Shown here one piece after another: positions 39,001 to 48,000 of a DNA stretch of 64,000 nt. Source of the stretch: Paenibacillus sp. VTT E-133291 (GTDB lineage Bacteria; Bacillota; Bacilli; Paenibacillales; Paenibacillaceae); assembly GCF_002264395.1 (NCBI RefSeq), contig NZ_NFVA01000028.1, positions 1 to 64,000 on the forward strand, read 5' to 3'. Under the pieces are notes generated by a model. It saw nothing but the letters and a program-made list of their open reading frames with translations, was not told the DNA's origin and made no database searches. Made by a program: the position numbers and the translations under genes. Each line of letters opens with the position of its first letter. Position 1 is the stretch's first letter.

Positions 39001-41054
39001 TCGCCACAGATATAAGAAGCCGCAAGAACGAGAATGGCAAATATGCTGCGAATCTGGAGATTCTGCCGAAAGATACAACACCTCCAGTCACGAAGGCGAC
39101 TGTACTTGGAGAAGCAGGAGAAGGGGGCGCATTTAAGGGCAAAGTCAATATCACTTTTGATGTTACCGACCAATCCAATGGGGGGGCTGTTGGCTGGGGA
39201 GTCAAGCGGACCGAATACCGGCTCAACGGAGGTGCATGGAATGCGGTTACTCAGAGCGTATATATTGAGAACCCCGGAACCTTCAGCATTGATTATCGTT
39301 CGGTGGATAAGGCTGGCAATGTAGAGCCGTTCCGGCAGCTTCAGGTGACGGTCATGGAGCCTACAGAAAGAGTCTCAACGGCAATCAGCGGTCCGGCAAT
39401 CCTGACTGTCGGGGAGACCGGAACGGCGGTTACTTCGGTTGTATACAGCGATGGCAGCCGTTATATAGTAACCGAAGGCATAATCTATGAGAGCAGCGAT
39501 ACTAACGTCGCAAGTATAGGCAAAGATGGCCATATTGAAGCAAAAGGCCCGGGTGTTTCGGTTATTTCATCCGTTTATGACAGCATGACCGCTTCCTATT
39601 CATTAAAGGTGTATGAACAGCCGCCGGAGCTTCTCTCCATTTCGTTAAGCGGTCCGACATCCTTGGAAACAGGGCAGAGTGGTACGGTGGTCACAACAGC
39701 AGTATATAGTGATGATAGCCGCCATACGGTAACCGAGGGTGTGATCTACGAGAGCAGTAACAGGAAGGTAGCCACAGTAACGGCAACAGGGCAGCTACAA
39801 GCACTCGATCCGGGCATGACTGTGATTACTGCAAGTTACGGAGGACAGCAGAGCAGTCTGACGCTTCAGATTCTACAAACGGAAGACAATACTTCAACTG
39901 TTTCGAGTCCGCAACCACAAGTACCTTCCGTACCGGAGGAAACGGCGGGACGACTGCAACTAAATGCAGCCTCGTTGAACGATCTTTCGGCAGCAATTGT
40001 CTACAAGGGTAAATTGAGAATGCTAGTATTGCCGGGGATGGCAGCAGACATGCTGAACCAGAAGCCGCTTCGGGTAGAGGCTTCTAACTTCAATGTGACC
40101 CTTCCGGCAGCGGTGCTTCAACAATTGCAGGCTTTGGTTCCTGCGGAGCAATTGGCCGATAGCCAAATCCTTCTGGAGGCTTCCGAGGTAAATGGGGGAG
40201 CGAAGCAGAGAATACTAGCTAACGCGGAGCGGCAATCTGGTGCAGCATTGAACCAGGCAGGGGAGTTCCTTCTCTTTAACCTGTATATTGTCGCTGGTGA
40301 CGGTACACGAAGCATACTTCACCCATTTGTTGAGCCCGTTACATTGGAGCTTAACATTTACCCTGAGGCAAAAAGGAATTTGCTCGGCGGCTATTATTTT
40401 CCGGAGTCCGGAAATATGGAGTATGCGGGTGGTTCCTGGCTGAAGGGCAAGGTGGCTCTGCACACCGAACACTTAGGCACATATGCTGTGCTGGAATATA
40501 ACAAATCGTATGACGATATTCCTTCTGGACATTGGGTGGCGGCGGTTGTGCAAGAGCTGTCGGCCAAACATCTGATTCAAGGCGTCGGACCTCGGAATTT
40601 CGAGCCGAACCGATCAGTGACCCGTGCCGAATTTACAGCTATGCTGGTCCGCTTGCTAGGACTTGAAGCGAAAGGATCTACAGCATTTGCGGATGTATCT
40701 GCGGATCAGTGGTATGCGGGGGAAGTGGCGCGGGCTGTAGAGGCGGGGATAGTCCATGGGGTGAGTGAGACTCGCTTCGCCCCAGAAGCTCTTATTTCCC
40801 GCCAAGAAATGGCGGTCATGGTGATGCGAGCGTACAAATATGTCAGCGGGAGAAAGGTGGAGCCGAAGCCTGTAATCCAATTCGGTGACTTGCGTGCGGC
40901 TGCCTCATGGGCCCGTGAATCGATCAGCGCTGCCCAAGCCCTTGGACTTATCCAGGGACGAAGTGACCAGCAATTTGCTCCGGGAGGCTCAGCAACTCGA
41001 GCTGAGAGTGCAATGGTTCTACACAATCTTTTAGCAATTAAGACTGAAAATTAA
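33087..41054 (+). CDS. Giant SLH-anchored lyase with two PL8 modules
   Basis: 2655 residues. Order: signal peptide (FSSC could also act as a lipobox); CBM-like beta domain (about 37-205); Big_2 Ig-like (209-290); PL8 module A (292-1050); PL8 module B (1058-1813); DNRLRE-type domain (1832-1993); OmpL47/chitobiase-like domain (1996-2091); two Ig-like repeats (2095-2177, 2182-2263); unnamed domain (2289-2470); three SLH motifs (2472-2655). Both modules keep the PL8 triad: Asn470/His520/Tyr529 and Asn1242/His1292/Tyr1301, with the same 50 and 59 spacing as Asn349/His399/Tyr408 of pneumococcal hyaluronate lyase. The Trp pair is Trp412-Trp413 in A but Trp1184-Phe1185 in B. It cleaves a uronic-acid polymer by beta-elimination at the cell surface; hyaluronan, chondroitin and xanthan are all PL8 substrates. 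Confidence 0.93.
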   Translation: MRKSSLVLVLVLMVDLFSSCVGIHYNADGKASAAASNLMLNGSFENTTTTLDSTWTGVTDAAPVGWSLWVPTGSGKGTNKTANIKIDAGTAHEGTRSMLFDAFATSRISINQGVTSVIPGKSYRLKVWLKTDNVTGQGAYFRTQYYNTAKVGDGPSSPKITGTQDWSMQQVLLTMPANATKLVIEPFLETGKGKLWIDDILLEEYTGLTGIALDRTAFSMVKGDTVALLPTLSPLTAVDKTVVWTSSNPEAATVDVFGNVTGTGIGSSTIKIATPDGSLAAECLVTVEAPDTIQAYKKLMLKWYDRLSGGQYDGNDPDIAASINAQAVTAAAFWESMNKSSGRTSLWSDTASTTDSQFITSAYNRLKTMALAYSVEGSELYGSSVLANDIVSAINWMYTNRYNPGKSAYGNWWDWEIGTPQVVNDLIVLMYDHLTPQQINQYLAAIDAFCPDPRVGSVLGVKGTKMTGANLLDKALVVTVRGVIGNNSAKIIQGRDSIGSEYVYTTHGDGVYKDGSLVQHNNIAYTGGYGSVWLKGTADMSYLLTDSPWPITDPNVLNIYEWVAQTYEPVIYNGQFMDSVNGRGISRKGSGSARGLIVTLLRMAETAPDNIAVSIKQASKEWISANMASGNYYEGLSHADITIVKKLMNDGKIHPRGALIKNQVFAGMDRVVHLREGYGFGLSLFSNRISAFEKGNNENLKGWYTGIGMTYLYDQDLAQYRNDFWPTVNSYRLPGTTTDGSGQGMVPVEWKSYMNPKTWVGGSSLEGLYGSAGMDFSLSQVTGSDLQGKKSWFMFDDEIVALGSGISKTTAGPQSVETIIDNRMLNEVGNNKLVINGAVEPSQPGWSATLKNVQWAHLKGNVPGSDVGYYFPEAPSILAQRESRTGSWKEINASQSDAPITRNYLSLAVEHGDTPTNDSYSYVLLPNRDISGTEGYSGNPDIEVLRNTEDVHAVREKKLGITAANFWNPGTVDFIKARNPASVMIRQIDQELVVSVSDPTQSQNQLSLELDIPGLTLLSKDSKTDVMQASGNTVITVDVKDSIGATHVLKFKITEGEAPKDEYDELRGRWVEYLTGGQSFNPNHPDIAKSIKILSDKISNQEQTGFWDTMNKQMNRTYLWSDKPGSTADAFDTAASYNRLKDMAIAFSTTGSPLYENKQLKSDILDALDFLYVNWYNETKLEKGNWFEWEIGIPLALGDTMALMFEYLSADQINKYTKAIDKFCPDPTKRTNQPSLMETGANRLDKALAVVLRGIHNRDSAKIKQGRDAVSQVLPYVTRGDGFYEDGSFIQHNNIAYTGSYGAVLLGDMMKMMTLLTGSSWPLTDANMKNVYNWVTDSYETLVYRKLMMDMVFGRSIARGNRQLVPWSHILRLASSAPPEQAARFKSMVKYWFEADTVVESYYEGLRVADVVLLQSLMNDPEVQPSGDLTVHKQFAAMDRIVHHRPGYAFGISMSSARIANYEAGTENLKGWYTGEGMTYLYNQDLDQYADAFWPTVNAYRLPGVTSDGATRGAGKTTSKTWVGGSSIDGLYGAAGMDLDPDNSTLSGKKSWFMFDDEIVALGAGITSTDNRKVETIVDNRKLKASGDNVLTVNGEVKPSALGWSESMNQVHWAHLEGNVPGSGIGYYFPDAPTIDGLRESRTGAWKDINQGGSTEPITRNYASLSIAQGTNPVNQSYSYVLLPNQDEMATARYSSSPDIEIIANTDSVQAVKEQKLGLTAMNFWVPGMIESVRANQPASIIVKESGDELTIAISDPTQSQTVVNVDVGRTALEELMKDPTVTVLQTSPRIELAIHTSGSKGKSHVVKFRIDPNAEPSEPSDSEPDEAAKTKLYVSEDAYVNGGSKAAVNYSSVNYLQIRNGSGDTDRRTYLKFDLSSFVGEVGSVKLNVFGKTNDGAGTLSDIGAFGVQDDSWTEATINYNNAPTIGTQAALQTFSGPEQWRQFDITSWVGKEFPSDPVISLALRQVGYNLATDIRSRKNENGKYAANLEILPKDTTPPVTKATVLGEAGEGGAFKGKVNITFDVTDQSNGGAVGWGVKRTEYRLNGGAWNAVTQSVYIENPGTFSIDYRSVDKAGNVEPFRQLQVTVMEPTERVSTAISGPAILTVGETGTAVTSVVYSDGSRYIVTEGIIYESSDTNVASIGKDGHIEAKGPGVSVISSVYDSMTASYSLKVYEQPPELLSISLSGPTSLETGQSGTVVTTAVYSDDSRHTVTEGVIYESSNRKVATVTATGQLQALDPGMTVITASYGGQQSSLTLQILQTEDNTSTVSSPQPQVPSVPEETAGRLQLNAASLNDLSAAIVYKGKLRMLVLPGMAADMLNQKPLRVEASNFNVTLPAAVLQQLQALVPAEQLADSQILLEASEVNGGAKQRILANAERQSGAALNQAGEFLLFNLYIVAGDGTRSILHPFVEPVTLELNIYPEAKRNLLGGYYFPESGNMEYAGGSWLKGKVALHTEHLGTYAVLEYNKSYDDIPSGHWVAAVVQELSAKHLIQGVGPRNFEPNRSVTRAEFTAMLVRLLGLEAKGSTAFADVSADQWYAGEVARAVEAGIVHGVSETRFAPEALISRQEMAVMVMRAYKYVSGRKVEPKPVIQFGDLRAAASWARESISAAQALGLIQGRSDQQFAPGGSATRAESAMVLHNLLAIKTEN

Positions 41055-41066
41055 GAATTGAAGCCA

Positions 41067-41108
41067 GGGCTTTGGGAAGGTTCAGTAGAACCATTCCAAA
41101 GCCCTTTT
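41067..41108 (+). terminator. Terminator at the end of the PL8 gene
   Basis: GGGCTTTGG/CCAAAGCCC stem with an inner GGTTC/GAACC pair, followed by TTTT, 12 bp after the stop. It closes the glycan locus. Confidence 0.85.
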
Positions 41109-41215
41109 GGCGTTTAGAGAAATCTGCCGGTTTGGATGGACAAAGCTTTCGTTGAGGTTTCATTTCTACTCGGTTTGTGAATAATGGAGGATTGAATAGG
41201 AAGGGAGCATTAGAG

Positions 41216-41923
41216 ATGCAAGAATATATGGATATAGTGCTGCGGGCTGTTGTTGCTATGATCATGCTCTTATTGACCGCTAAAATATTGGGCAAACAGA
41301 CTATTTCTAATCTGACGTTCCACGATTTCGTGACAGGAATTATTTTAGGATCGATTGCATCGAATTTAGCATTTAATAAAGATCTGAAATCTTCGTATAT
41401 GATCGTGGCCCTTCTAGTCGTTGTAGCCGTGTCTTTTTTATTTTCTGTTCTCGCTTTAAAGAATCGTAGAATGAGAAGCTGGATCTCAGGATCACCTACG
41501 GTACTTATCGAAAACGGGAAAATTCTTGAAGGGAATATGAAAAAGGTAAGGTATTCTTTAGACTCCTTGGATCAGGCGCTGAGGGAAAAAGAAATTTTTA
41601 ATCTAGAGGTAGTAGAGTATGCCGTATTAGAAGATAACGGAATGGTATCCGTCTTAAAGAAACAAGAGTATCAATATGTTACTCGAAAAGATTTGAAGCT
41701 TCTTTCGGTTCCTCAGAGCTTTCCCGTTGAGTTAATTATGGATGGCGTTCTTATGGAAGAGAATCTTGAGAATAATGGACTGACCAAAGAATGGCTGGAG
41801 AACGAATTAAGACGGAAGGGGAAAAGGATCTCCGACGTATTTTACGGGGTAAGAGGAACGCAGCAGCAGCTTGTTTTTGACTACTATGAAGACGGGATAA
41901 AAGAACCTATTGATAAAGAATAA
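41216..41923 (+). CDS. DUF421 (YetF/YdfR-like) membrane protein
   Basis: 235 residues. Three N-terminal membrane spans (about 5-82) with the DUF421 signature LTAKILGKQTISNLTFHDFVTGIILGSIA, then a cytosolic alpha/beta domain (VLIENGKILEGNM, AVLEDNGMVSVLKK). ATG 41216 has AAGGGAG 8 bp upstream and is preferred to ATG 41177. Function of the family is poorly known; some members affect spore or membrane properties in Bacillus. Not obviously linked to the glycan genes. Confidence 0.85.
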   Translation: MQEYMDIVLRAVVAMIMLLLTAKILGKQTISNLTFHDFVTGIILGSIASNLAFNKDLKSSYMIVALLVVVAVSFLFSVLALKNRRMRSWISGSPTVLIENGKILEGNMKKVRYSLDSLDQALREKEIFNLEVVEYAVLEDNGMVSVLKKQEYQYVTRKDLKLLSVPQSFPVELIMDGVLMEENLENNGLTKEWLENELRRKGKRISDVFYGVRGTQQQLVFDYYEDGIKEPIDKE

Positions 41924-41942
41924 TGTTTATTCAAATTGGAGA

Positions 41943-41972
41943 TTGACGGATCGCTGAGGACCGCTCTATAAT
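41943..41972 (+). promoter_or_regulatory. Sigma-A promoter of the arabinofuranosidase gene
   Basis: TTGACG (41943-41948), 18 bp, TATAAT (41967-41972), about 60 bp before the GH51 ATG. A TTAATTAGTTAATA near-palindrome follows at about 41985-41999 and contains TAGTTAA at 41991-41997. Confidence 0.75.
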
Positions 41973-42031
41973 GTTTGTATAATTATTAATTAGTTAATAA
42001 AAATATAAATGTTGAAGGGCGGAGTTTATTC

Positions 42032-43528
42032 ATGGCAGATCACGCAATCCTTAACACAGACATTCGCAAAGGTACGATAAACAAAAATATTTATGGACAC
42101 TTTTCTGAGCATCTAGGACGTTGTATTTATGAAGGCATTTGGGTAGGAGAAGATTCACCGATTCCTAACACTAACGGTATTCGTAATGATGTTGTGAAAG
42201 CGCTTAAAGAAATACAAATTCCAGTGCTTCGCTGGCCGGGTGGATGTTTTGCAGATGAATATCATTGGAAAGATGGTATTGGCGATCGCGAAGTTCGTAA
42301 ACGTATGATCAATACGCATTGGGGCGGCACGGTTGAGAACAACCATTTTGGTACACATGAATTTATGGAATTATGTGAGATGCTGGAATGTGAACCTTAT
42401 ATCAATGGTAATGTGGGCAGTGGTACGGTTCAAGAGATGTCCGAATGGGTAGAGTATTTAACCTTTGGCGGTGTCTCCCCGATGTCTGAGCTTCGCCAGC
42501 AGAACGGCCATCAAGAGCCTTGGGCCGTGACTTATTTTGGCGTCGGTAATGAGAACTGGGGCTGTGGCGGGAATATGCGTCCGGAATATTATGCAGATCT
42601 TTATCGCCAATATCAGACGTATGTACGTAATTATGGGGACAATCGTATTCACCGGATCGCTTGTGGTCCTAACGTGGATGATTATCACTGGATGGAAGTT
42701 CTGATGCGTGAAGCTACGCGCTTTATGGACTCGATTACTCTTCATTATTATACGATTCCTGGTCCAGCTTGGGAGGATAAAGGGGCAGCAACAGGCTTTG
42801 AAACTAGTGAGTGGTTTAGCACTTTAGAGAAGGCCCTTCGTATGGATGAGCTGATTACTAAACATGGCGTTATTATGGATAAATATGACCCAGATAAAAG
42901 AGTAGGCCTTATCGTTGACGAGTGGGGAACTTGGTACGATGTTGAGCCAGGCACGAACCCGGGATTCCTATATCAACAAAATTCGATTCGGGATGCCCTT
43001 GTAGCTGGCGTGACCCTGAATATTTTCCATAAACACAGTGACCGGGTACGGATGGCAAATATTGCGCAGACCATTAATGTGCTTCAAGCGGTGATTTTAA
43101 CCGAAGGCGAAAAAATGCTGCTAACGCCTACCTATCATGTATTTAATATGTTCAAAGTCCATCAGGATGCTGAGTTGTTGGATTTAACAATCGATAGTGG
43201 GACTTACAGCTTTGAGGGCCGCGAGATTCCTGAAGTATCTGCTTCAGCTTCCGTCACAGACGCTGGGATCATTCATGTCAGTCTTTGCAACTTGAATCAC
43301 GCTGCTTCAGCTACGGTACCCCTTGAGCTACGTGGCCTTTCCGGGCAGAAGGTTGAAGTGACAGGCACTACGCTCACAGGTAACAAGATAGATGCTCATA
43401 ATACATTTAACCAGCCGGATGCTGTTGTACCACAAGCTTTTACAGCCTTTACACTTGAAGGTGATCTTCTTAATGTAGAGCTGGCTCCAATGTCAGTAAC
43501 AGTGCTGGAGATTACGCCGAAGGCATAA
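42032..43528 (+). CDS. abfA: GH51 alpha-L-arabinofuranosidase
   Basis: 498 residues, intracellular, usual family length. Acid/base Glu174 ([11 protein letters not shown]) and nucleophile Glu297 ([10 protein letters not shown]) match Glu175/Glu294 of the Geobacillus enzyme. Other marks: [15 protein letters not shown] and [16 protein letters not shown] 42032 has GGGCGGAG upstream and a good promoter (41943-41972). It releases arabinose from imported arabino-oligosaccharides. The neighbours (ArsR-like regulator, SLH-GH43, ABC importer, GH43) form an arabinan locus. Confidence 0.95.
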   Translation: MADHAILNTDIRKGTINKNIYGHFSEHLGRCIYEGIWVGEDSPIPNTNGIRNDVVKALKEIQIPVLRWPGGCFADEYHWKDGIGDREVRKRMINTHWGGTVENNHFGTHEFMELCEMLECEPYINGNVGSGTVQEMSEWVEYLTFGGVSPMSELRQQNGHQEPWAVTYFGVGNENWGCGGNMRPEYYADLYRQYQTYVRNYGDNRIHRIACGPNVDDYHWMEVLMREATRFMDSITLHYYTIPGPAWEDKGAATGFETSEWFSTLEKALRMDELITKHGVIMDKYDPDKRVGLIVDEWGTWYDVEPGTNPGFLYQQNSIRDALVAGVTLNIFHKHSDRVRMANIAQTINVLQAVILTEGEKMLLTPTYHVFNMFKVHQDAELLDLTIDSGTYSFEGREIPEVSASASVTDAGIIHVSLCNLNHAASATVPLELRGLSGQKVEVTGTTLTGNKIDAHNTFNQPDAVVPQAFTAFTLEGDLLNVELAPMSVTVLEITPKA

Positions 43529-43540
43529 GGTGGTGTTATC

Positions 43541-43828
43541 ATGTCAACAACATCTGCATGCAAGGGGTGTCGCGACGATTATAAGGTTACCGAAGCACAG
43601 ATAAAGCGTATCCTGTCATCATCCATGTTTAAGACAGAGCTTTGTGTTCCAGATAAGGTTTATGCTGAACGGATTTCTCTTTGCGGGACTTGTCCTAAGC
43701 TGCATGAGAATGTGACTTGCGTCGCTTGTGGCTGCATTATTCCCGTTGTAGCTAAGCTTAAGGAACGTAGCTGTCCGCTGCCTGGTGGCGGATTATGGGG
43801 ACCCTTCATTGAACATGAAATAAGGTAA
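43541..43828 (+). CDS. Small cysteine-rich protein (possibly DUF6171)
   Basis: 95 residues with nine cysteines in CKGCRDDY, CGTCP, CVACGCIIP and CPL, arranged like two or three CxxC zinc- or iron-binding knuckles. It follows abfA by 12 bp with GGTGGTG upstream, so is probably co-transcribed. The pattern reminds me of DUF6171 proteins, but this is not certain. A possible metal-binding or redox role is a guess. Confidence 0.7.
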   Translation: MSTTSACKGCRDDYKVTEAQIKRILSSSMFKTELCVPDKVYAERISLCGTCPKLHENVTCVACGCIIPVVAKLKERSCPLPGGGLWGPFIEHEIR

Positions 43829-43834
43829 AATAAG

Positions 43835-43875
43835 AGCCGCATTCGACTCTCCAACGGGAGATGAATGCGGCTTTA
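43835..43875 (+). terminator. Terminator of the abfA unit
   Basis: AGCCGCATTC/GAATGCGGCT stem enclosing CTCC/GGAG, followed by TTTATT, 6 bp after the small gene's stop. Confidence 0.8.
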
Positions 43876-43932
43876 TTCATGAAATATAAGAAAGTATAAG
43901 TTTCACGCTATAGTTTAGATCTTATATTTTTC

Positions 43933-43975
43933 AAGAAACGGGTATCGTCTTTAAAAGACGACAACGTCGTTTCTT
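43933..43975. repeat. Inverted repeat after the second ArsR-like gene
   Basis: Outer AAGAAACG/CGTTTCTT and inner GTCTTTAAAAGAC. It touches the stop of the minus-strand regulator but lacks a T-run on that side, so terminator function is uncertain. Confidence 0.4.
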
Positions 43976-43976
43976 C

Positions 43977-44885
43977 TTAAGTATCTGTGTAGAACAGCTC
44001 AACGATTAGATCATCATTATAGTTGCCGAAGCCTTTGCCAAAAAGAGTAATGCCGCCAATATGCTCGGCCTCTTCATCGACGGAAAGCTTGAAAGTCCAT
44101 TGCTTGTTGCGGATGTTCACTTGATCCAGCGTAACGTCGGACAATTTCAAGCCGTCCATAAACGTGCCTTTAGATGTAATGCGCAGCTGCTTAAGAAGGC
44201 CGTATTGATTCGTGAGTGCTGGCCACCAAGCTGGCGTGTATTTACCGCGTCGATCTCCGTAGTCACCCGGACTTGTCCAGAATCCAAGCTGCACTCCGTT
44301 TAGTGTGAAGGTGATGTCGGAGGGCCAATTATTATTAATGGAAGGTGCTTCGGAGGCAATCTCCATCGTAATGATTAGCTCCTCGGGCTGTTGACTGGAG
44401 AGAAGGAAGTTAGGAATTTTATATTCGATATATCCTTTGCCGAACCAGAGAATACCAGCATTCATACGCTCGAGATCCCAGAAATAACGGGGATCATCAA
44501 AGCTGCCAATCACTTGCTCCGTAGTGGCGAGACCGCAGGTAGGCTCGATCAGGAAGTCCGAATAATGTCCAACCGGAATTTCTTTACGGTAGCTTTTGCG
44601 CTCATGCATTTGTCTGCCTGGAAAGGTGATCTCGGCACTTTCAGCAGCTATGGTACAGATCTTTTGCAGACCGCTTCGTCCAGGTGCCATATGTGTCTGG
44701 ATAAGTCCTGCAGCTTCCAGCTTACGCACATGCATTGTCATAATGGCGCTGCTCAAATTTACTGCTGCGGCCAATTCCTTGACATTCATTGGGTTCTCGG
44801 CAAGCAAGCGCAGCAGGTGCAGACGAACTGAACTGGCTAAAGCTTCGTAGACGGGAAGGGATTCTTCCGACAGGTCAAGTTTCAT
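43977..44885 (-). CDS. ArsR-like HTH regulator with C-terminal sensor domain (paralogue 2)
   Basis: 302 residues. Winged helix at 10-75 (YEALASSVRLHLLRLL; VKELAAAVNLSSAIMTMHVRKLE). The C-terminal domain keeps the family blocks EPTCGLAT, DDPRYFWD, LNGVQLGFWTSPGDYGD, PAWWP and NQYGLLK. ATG 44885 has TTGGAGGCC upstream. It lies between abfA (convergent) and the SLH-GH43 gene (same strand, own promoter). Probable targets are arabinan genes; ligand unknown. Confidence 0.82.
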   Translation of the reverse strand: MKLDLSEESLPVYEALASSVRLHLLRLLAENPMNVKELAAAVNLSSAIMTMHVRKLEAAGLIQTHMAPGRSGLQKICTIAAESAEITFPGRQMHERKSYRKEIPVGHYSDFLIEPTCGLATTEQVIGSFDDPRYFWDLERMNAGILWFGKGYIEYKIPNFLLSSQQPEELIITMEIASEAPSINNNWPSDITFTLNGVQLGFWTSPGDYGDRRGKYTPAWWPALTNQYGLLKQLRITSKGTFMDGLKLSDVTLDQVNIRNKQWTFKLSVDEEAEHIGGITLFGKGFGNYNDDLIVELFYTDT

Positions 44886-45007
44886 AGATGGCCTCCAATT
44901 TAGTTCAAGACGTATAGTTAATGATTATATTATTTAAATGCTTGTTTTACAATACGAAGGTGAGAAACTTTCTGGATGCTCATTCACTTTAATCGCGTGA
45001 TTTAAGA

Positions 45008-45033
45008 TAAAAAGAACGGAGCCTGAGGCTCCG
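45008..45033 (-). terminator. Terminator of the SLH-GH43 gene
   Basis: Perfect CGGAGCC TGA GGCTCCG hairpin; on the minus strand it is followed by TTCTTTTT, 28 bp after the stop. Confidence 0.85.
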
Positions 45034-45061
45034 CTCTCTTTCCATTTCCGCTGATGATTTC

Positions 45062-48000
45062 TTAATTTACATTCGAGTGATACTCTGTCAGTACTTCGTC
45101 TGCTTTAAGCGCTCTGCTGTAAATCTTCAGTTCATCAATCATTCCCTTGTAAGGGACGTCCCAATAATTTACGCCAAGTGCGAATACACCATTCTTGTTC
45201 TTAAACACATTCGGGAAGCCCTCACCGGAGAATTGCTCAACTCCGTCGAGGTATACCTTCACGGTACCGTTGTTGACCGTAAATGCTACATGCGTCCATT
45301 TATTCTCTGGAATCTTCATAGCGGAAACAGCATCATACCAGGCCTCGCCAGACCATAGGAGTGTTTTACCTCCGCCGTTCTGAGGAACGAAGCTAATCCA
45401 GCTGCTTATCGAAGCAGTACCGAAGAAGGTTGTTGTTGCATCAGTAAGCTGCTCAGGGTTTAACCACATAGATACGGTATAGGTATTGCTGTCAATTAAT
45501 CCATCAGGTAACCGGATTCCGGAAACACCGTCAAATACTGCTGCTTGATTAATGATACCGCTACCGTAAGTAATGTTACCTACAGTTGGAGCTTCGATTT
45601 TTATTCCCGTAACCTGGCCAGTACCGACCCATTGGAGGGAGTCATCAAGGTTTCCGTCAAAAGCATAATAGGCTACTTTTCCATCCGTAACGTTTACCTT
45701 ATAGTCTGCTGAGACACCACTATCATCAGCCGCAGTAGCAGTAATTACTGCTTCACCACCGACCGTTAGTGCTGTTATGGTTCCGGTTGTACCATCTATT
45801 GAAACGGCGCTAGGATCACTAGAACTCCAAGTGAGTTTCTTATTTCCTGCATTGGTAGGCAGTACATTTACTTGAGGAGTAAAGGTATTCCCCACAGCCA
45901 CATCCATTTCAGCAGCACTGATGGTTATCGTACTTACTTTAACATTGCTGTCAGGCTGACCGTTTACCAGCAAGTCAACCGCTTCTGCGGAGAGTGCACT
46001 TTCATAGATTCGCAGGTCATCTATCAATCCTTTGTAGGGGATATCCCAATAGTTTACGCCCAAGGAGAATACTGCATCTGCGCTGTCAAATACATCCGTA
46101 AATCCTTTTCCAGTGTACTTCAATACTCCGTTTACATAGAGCTTCGCAGTCCCAGCATCGTAAGTGAAAGCTATATGCGACCATTGGTTAACTGGAATCT
46201 GGATGCCTGCTTCTGCATCATGGAAGGTTTGACTGCCAAACCACATCCGGGTTGTAGCTCCGCCGTTTCCATAAGGCAAGAGACTAATCCAATTCGTATC
46301 TGTTGTAGCACCAAAGAAGGCTGTAGTGAATGGAGTCAATTCTTGTGGGTTAAGCCACATGCCTACTGTGTAGGTGTTGCCTTTAATCAAACCATTTGGT
46401 AGGCGAATACCGGAGCTACCGTCGAATTTAGCTGCAAGACCAACTTCACCAGTCTCATAGGTGATGTTCCCACCAGTATTGTTAATCCGATTGCCGGTAA
46501 TTGTACCCTTATCAGTACGATCTCCGTTCTCTGAAAGATCTCCTTCAAAATCATACGCTGCCACCAAACCGTCTTCCAGTATATTTCCAGTCAGTTCCAT
46601 TACAACGATAGTAAAGGTCTTAGTTGCAGTAGACTCACCCAGCACAATCGTAGCAGTAAGTTCAATCGTTGCGTTGCCGAGTCCTTTTTCAGGACGAACA
46701 ACTGAACCATCGTTTCCTACTACGGCTTCATTGGAAGATGACCACGTAATGACTGTTCCACTTACGGCCTCAGTTGGGAGCGTAAGATCTTTGTACACTT
46801 TACTTGTGTTGCCTAGGCTTAAACTATCTTTAACATTGGATACAATTTGATCTGTGCTCAGCAGTTCAATTTGGCTGCCCCAGACGGTAACACCCTTATT
46901 GGACATGGCTGTGAAAGTCATAACATTGCTCTGACGAGTGGAATCCCATTGTTTTACGAATACACCTTTGTAGAGATTTTGTACAGTAGCTCCGTTTTCT
47001 GTTTCATTGATGAGCAGGTCGGCGTAATACTCTCCTTTTAGCGCCCAAGAACCGGTTACGGACCCTGTAATAGTTCCATCACCTCGCAGTTCGATAGCTG
47101 TTGTGGATTTAATTTTAGCAGAAGTATCTTTCCCGTGATTCACGAACTGATAAGCTCCAATAACATCATCCTGCATAACAGCAGCGATAGTTTCACCAGT
47201 GTAACGATGAGGAGAAGTGAGCGGCCATCCATCCTCGTTGGTGAACATTTGATGCACACGAAGCTCATGTGTTTCACCACGCTGCGGGAAACGAGTGTGG
47301 AAGAAGTTGAATATTTTACCTGTCTCTTCATCATAATTCACTGAATTATGGCCTGATGCAACATAGCCGTAGGTTTGAAAGTCTGGGTCACTATTCACGT
47401 TCGTGAACATGAAGTTACCAAGAACTTTGTTGCCAATGGCCGAATGGTCATTGCTCGTTGCCAGCACTGCACTTTGTCCGGCAGCATCCACATAAGGACC
47501 ATCCGGATTCGTTGAACGGAACTGACGCATATTGTAACCACCGTCGGACGCAAGTCCTCCATAAGTTACATATAAGAAGTAGTAACCAGTATTCTTGTCG
47601 TAAACGATATACGGACCTTCGCCCGATTTGGTCATACCGCCAGAAATATGGGTACCGAAATACCGGTCGATTAGACGTCCATCAGCGGTCGTTCCATCTT
47701 TACCCGGATATTTAGGCTCGCCGGAAGCTGGATCGATTTCTAGAATAAATATGCCGCCTGACCATGATCCATAAGTCATCCACAGCTTGCCGTCTTTATC
47801 GTAGAATAACGTCGGGTCAATTGCGTTTGTATACGTTTTGTTCTTATAAGAACCGCCTGCGTCAAACCAATCTGGGTTGGCATCTTCTAATGTTCCGTTA
47901 TTAATAAGCTTTTGAATATTTGTGTTTGTCCATTTTTTATTAATTTTGCTGTTAGTATCGTAATCTTCTTCCTTGGTGAAGCCGGAATAAATTACGGTAT

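Noticed and set aside
19659..41054. A specific substrate such as hyaluronan or xanthan for the glycan locus
   Set aside because: PL8, GH88 and heparinase II/III families each cover several substrates, and the residues visible do not decide between them.
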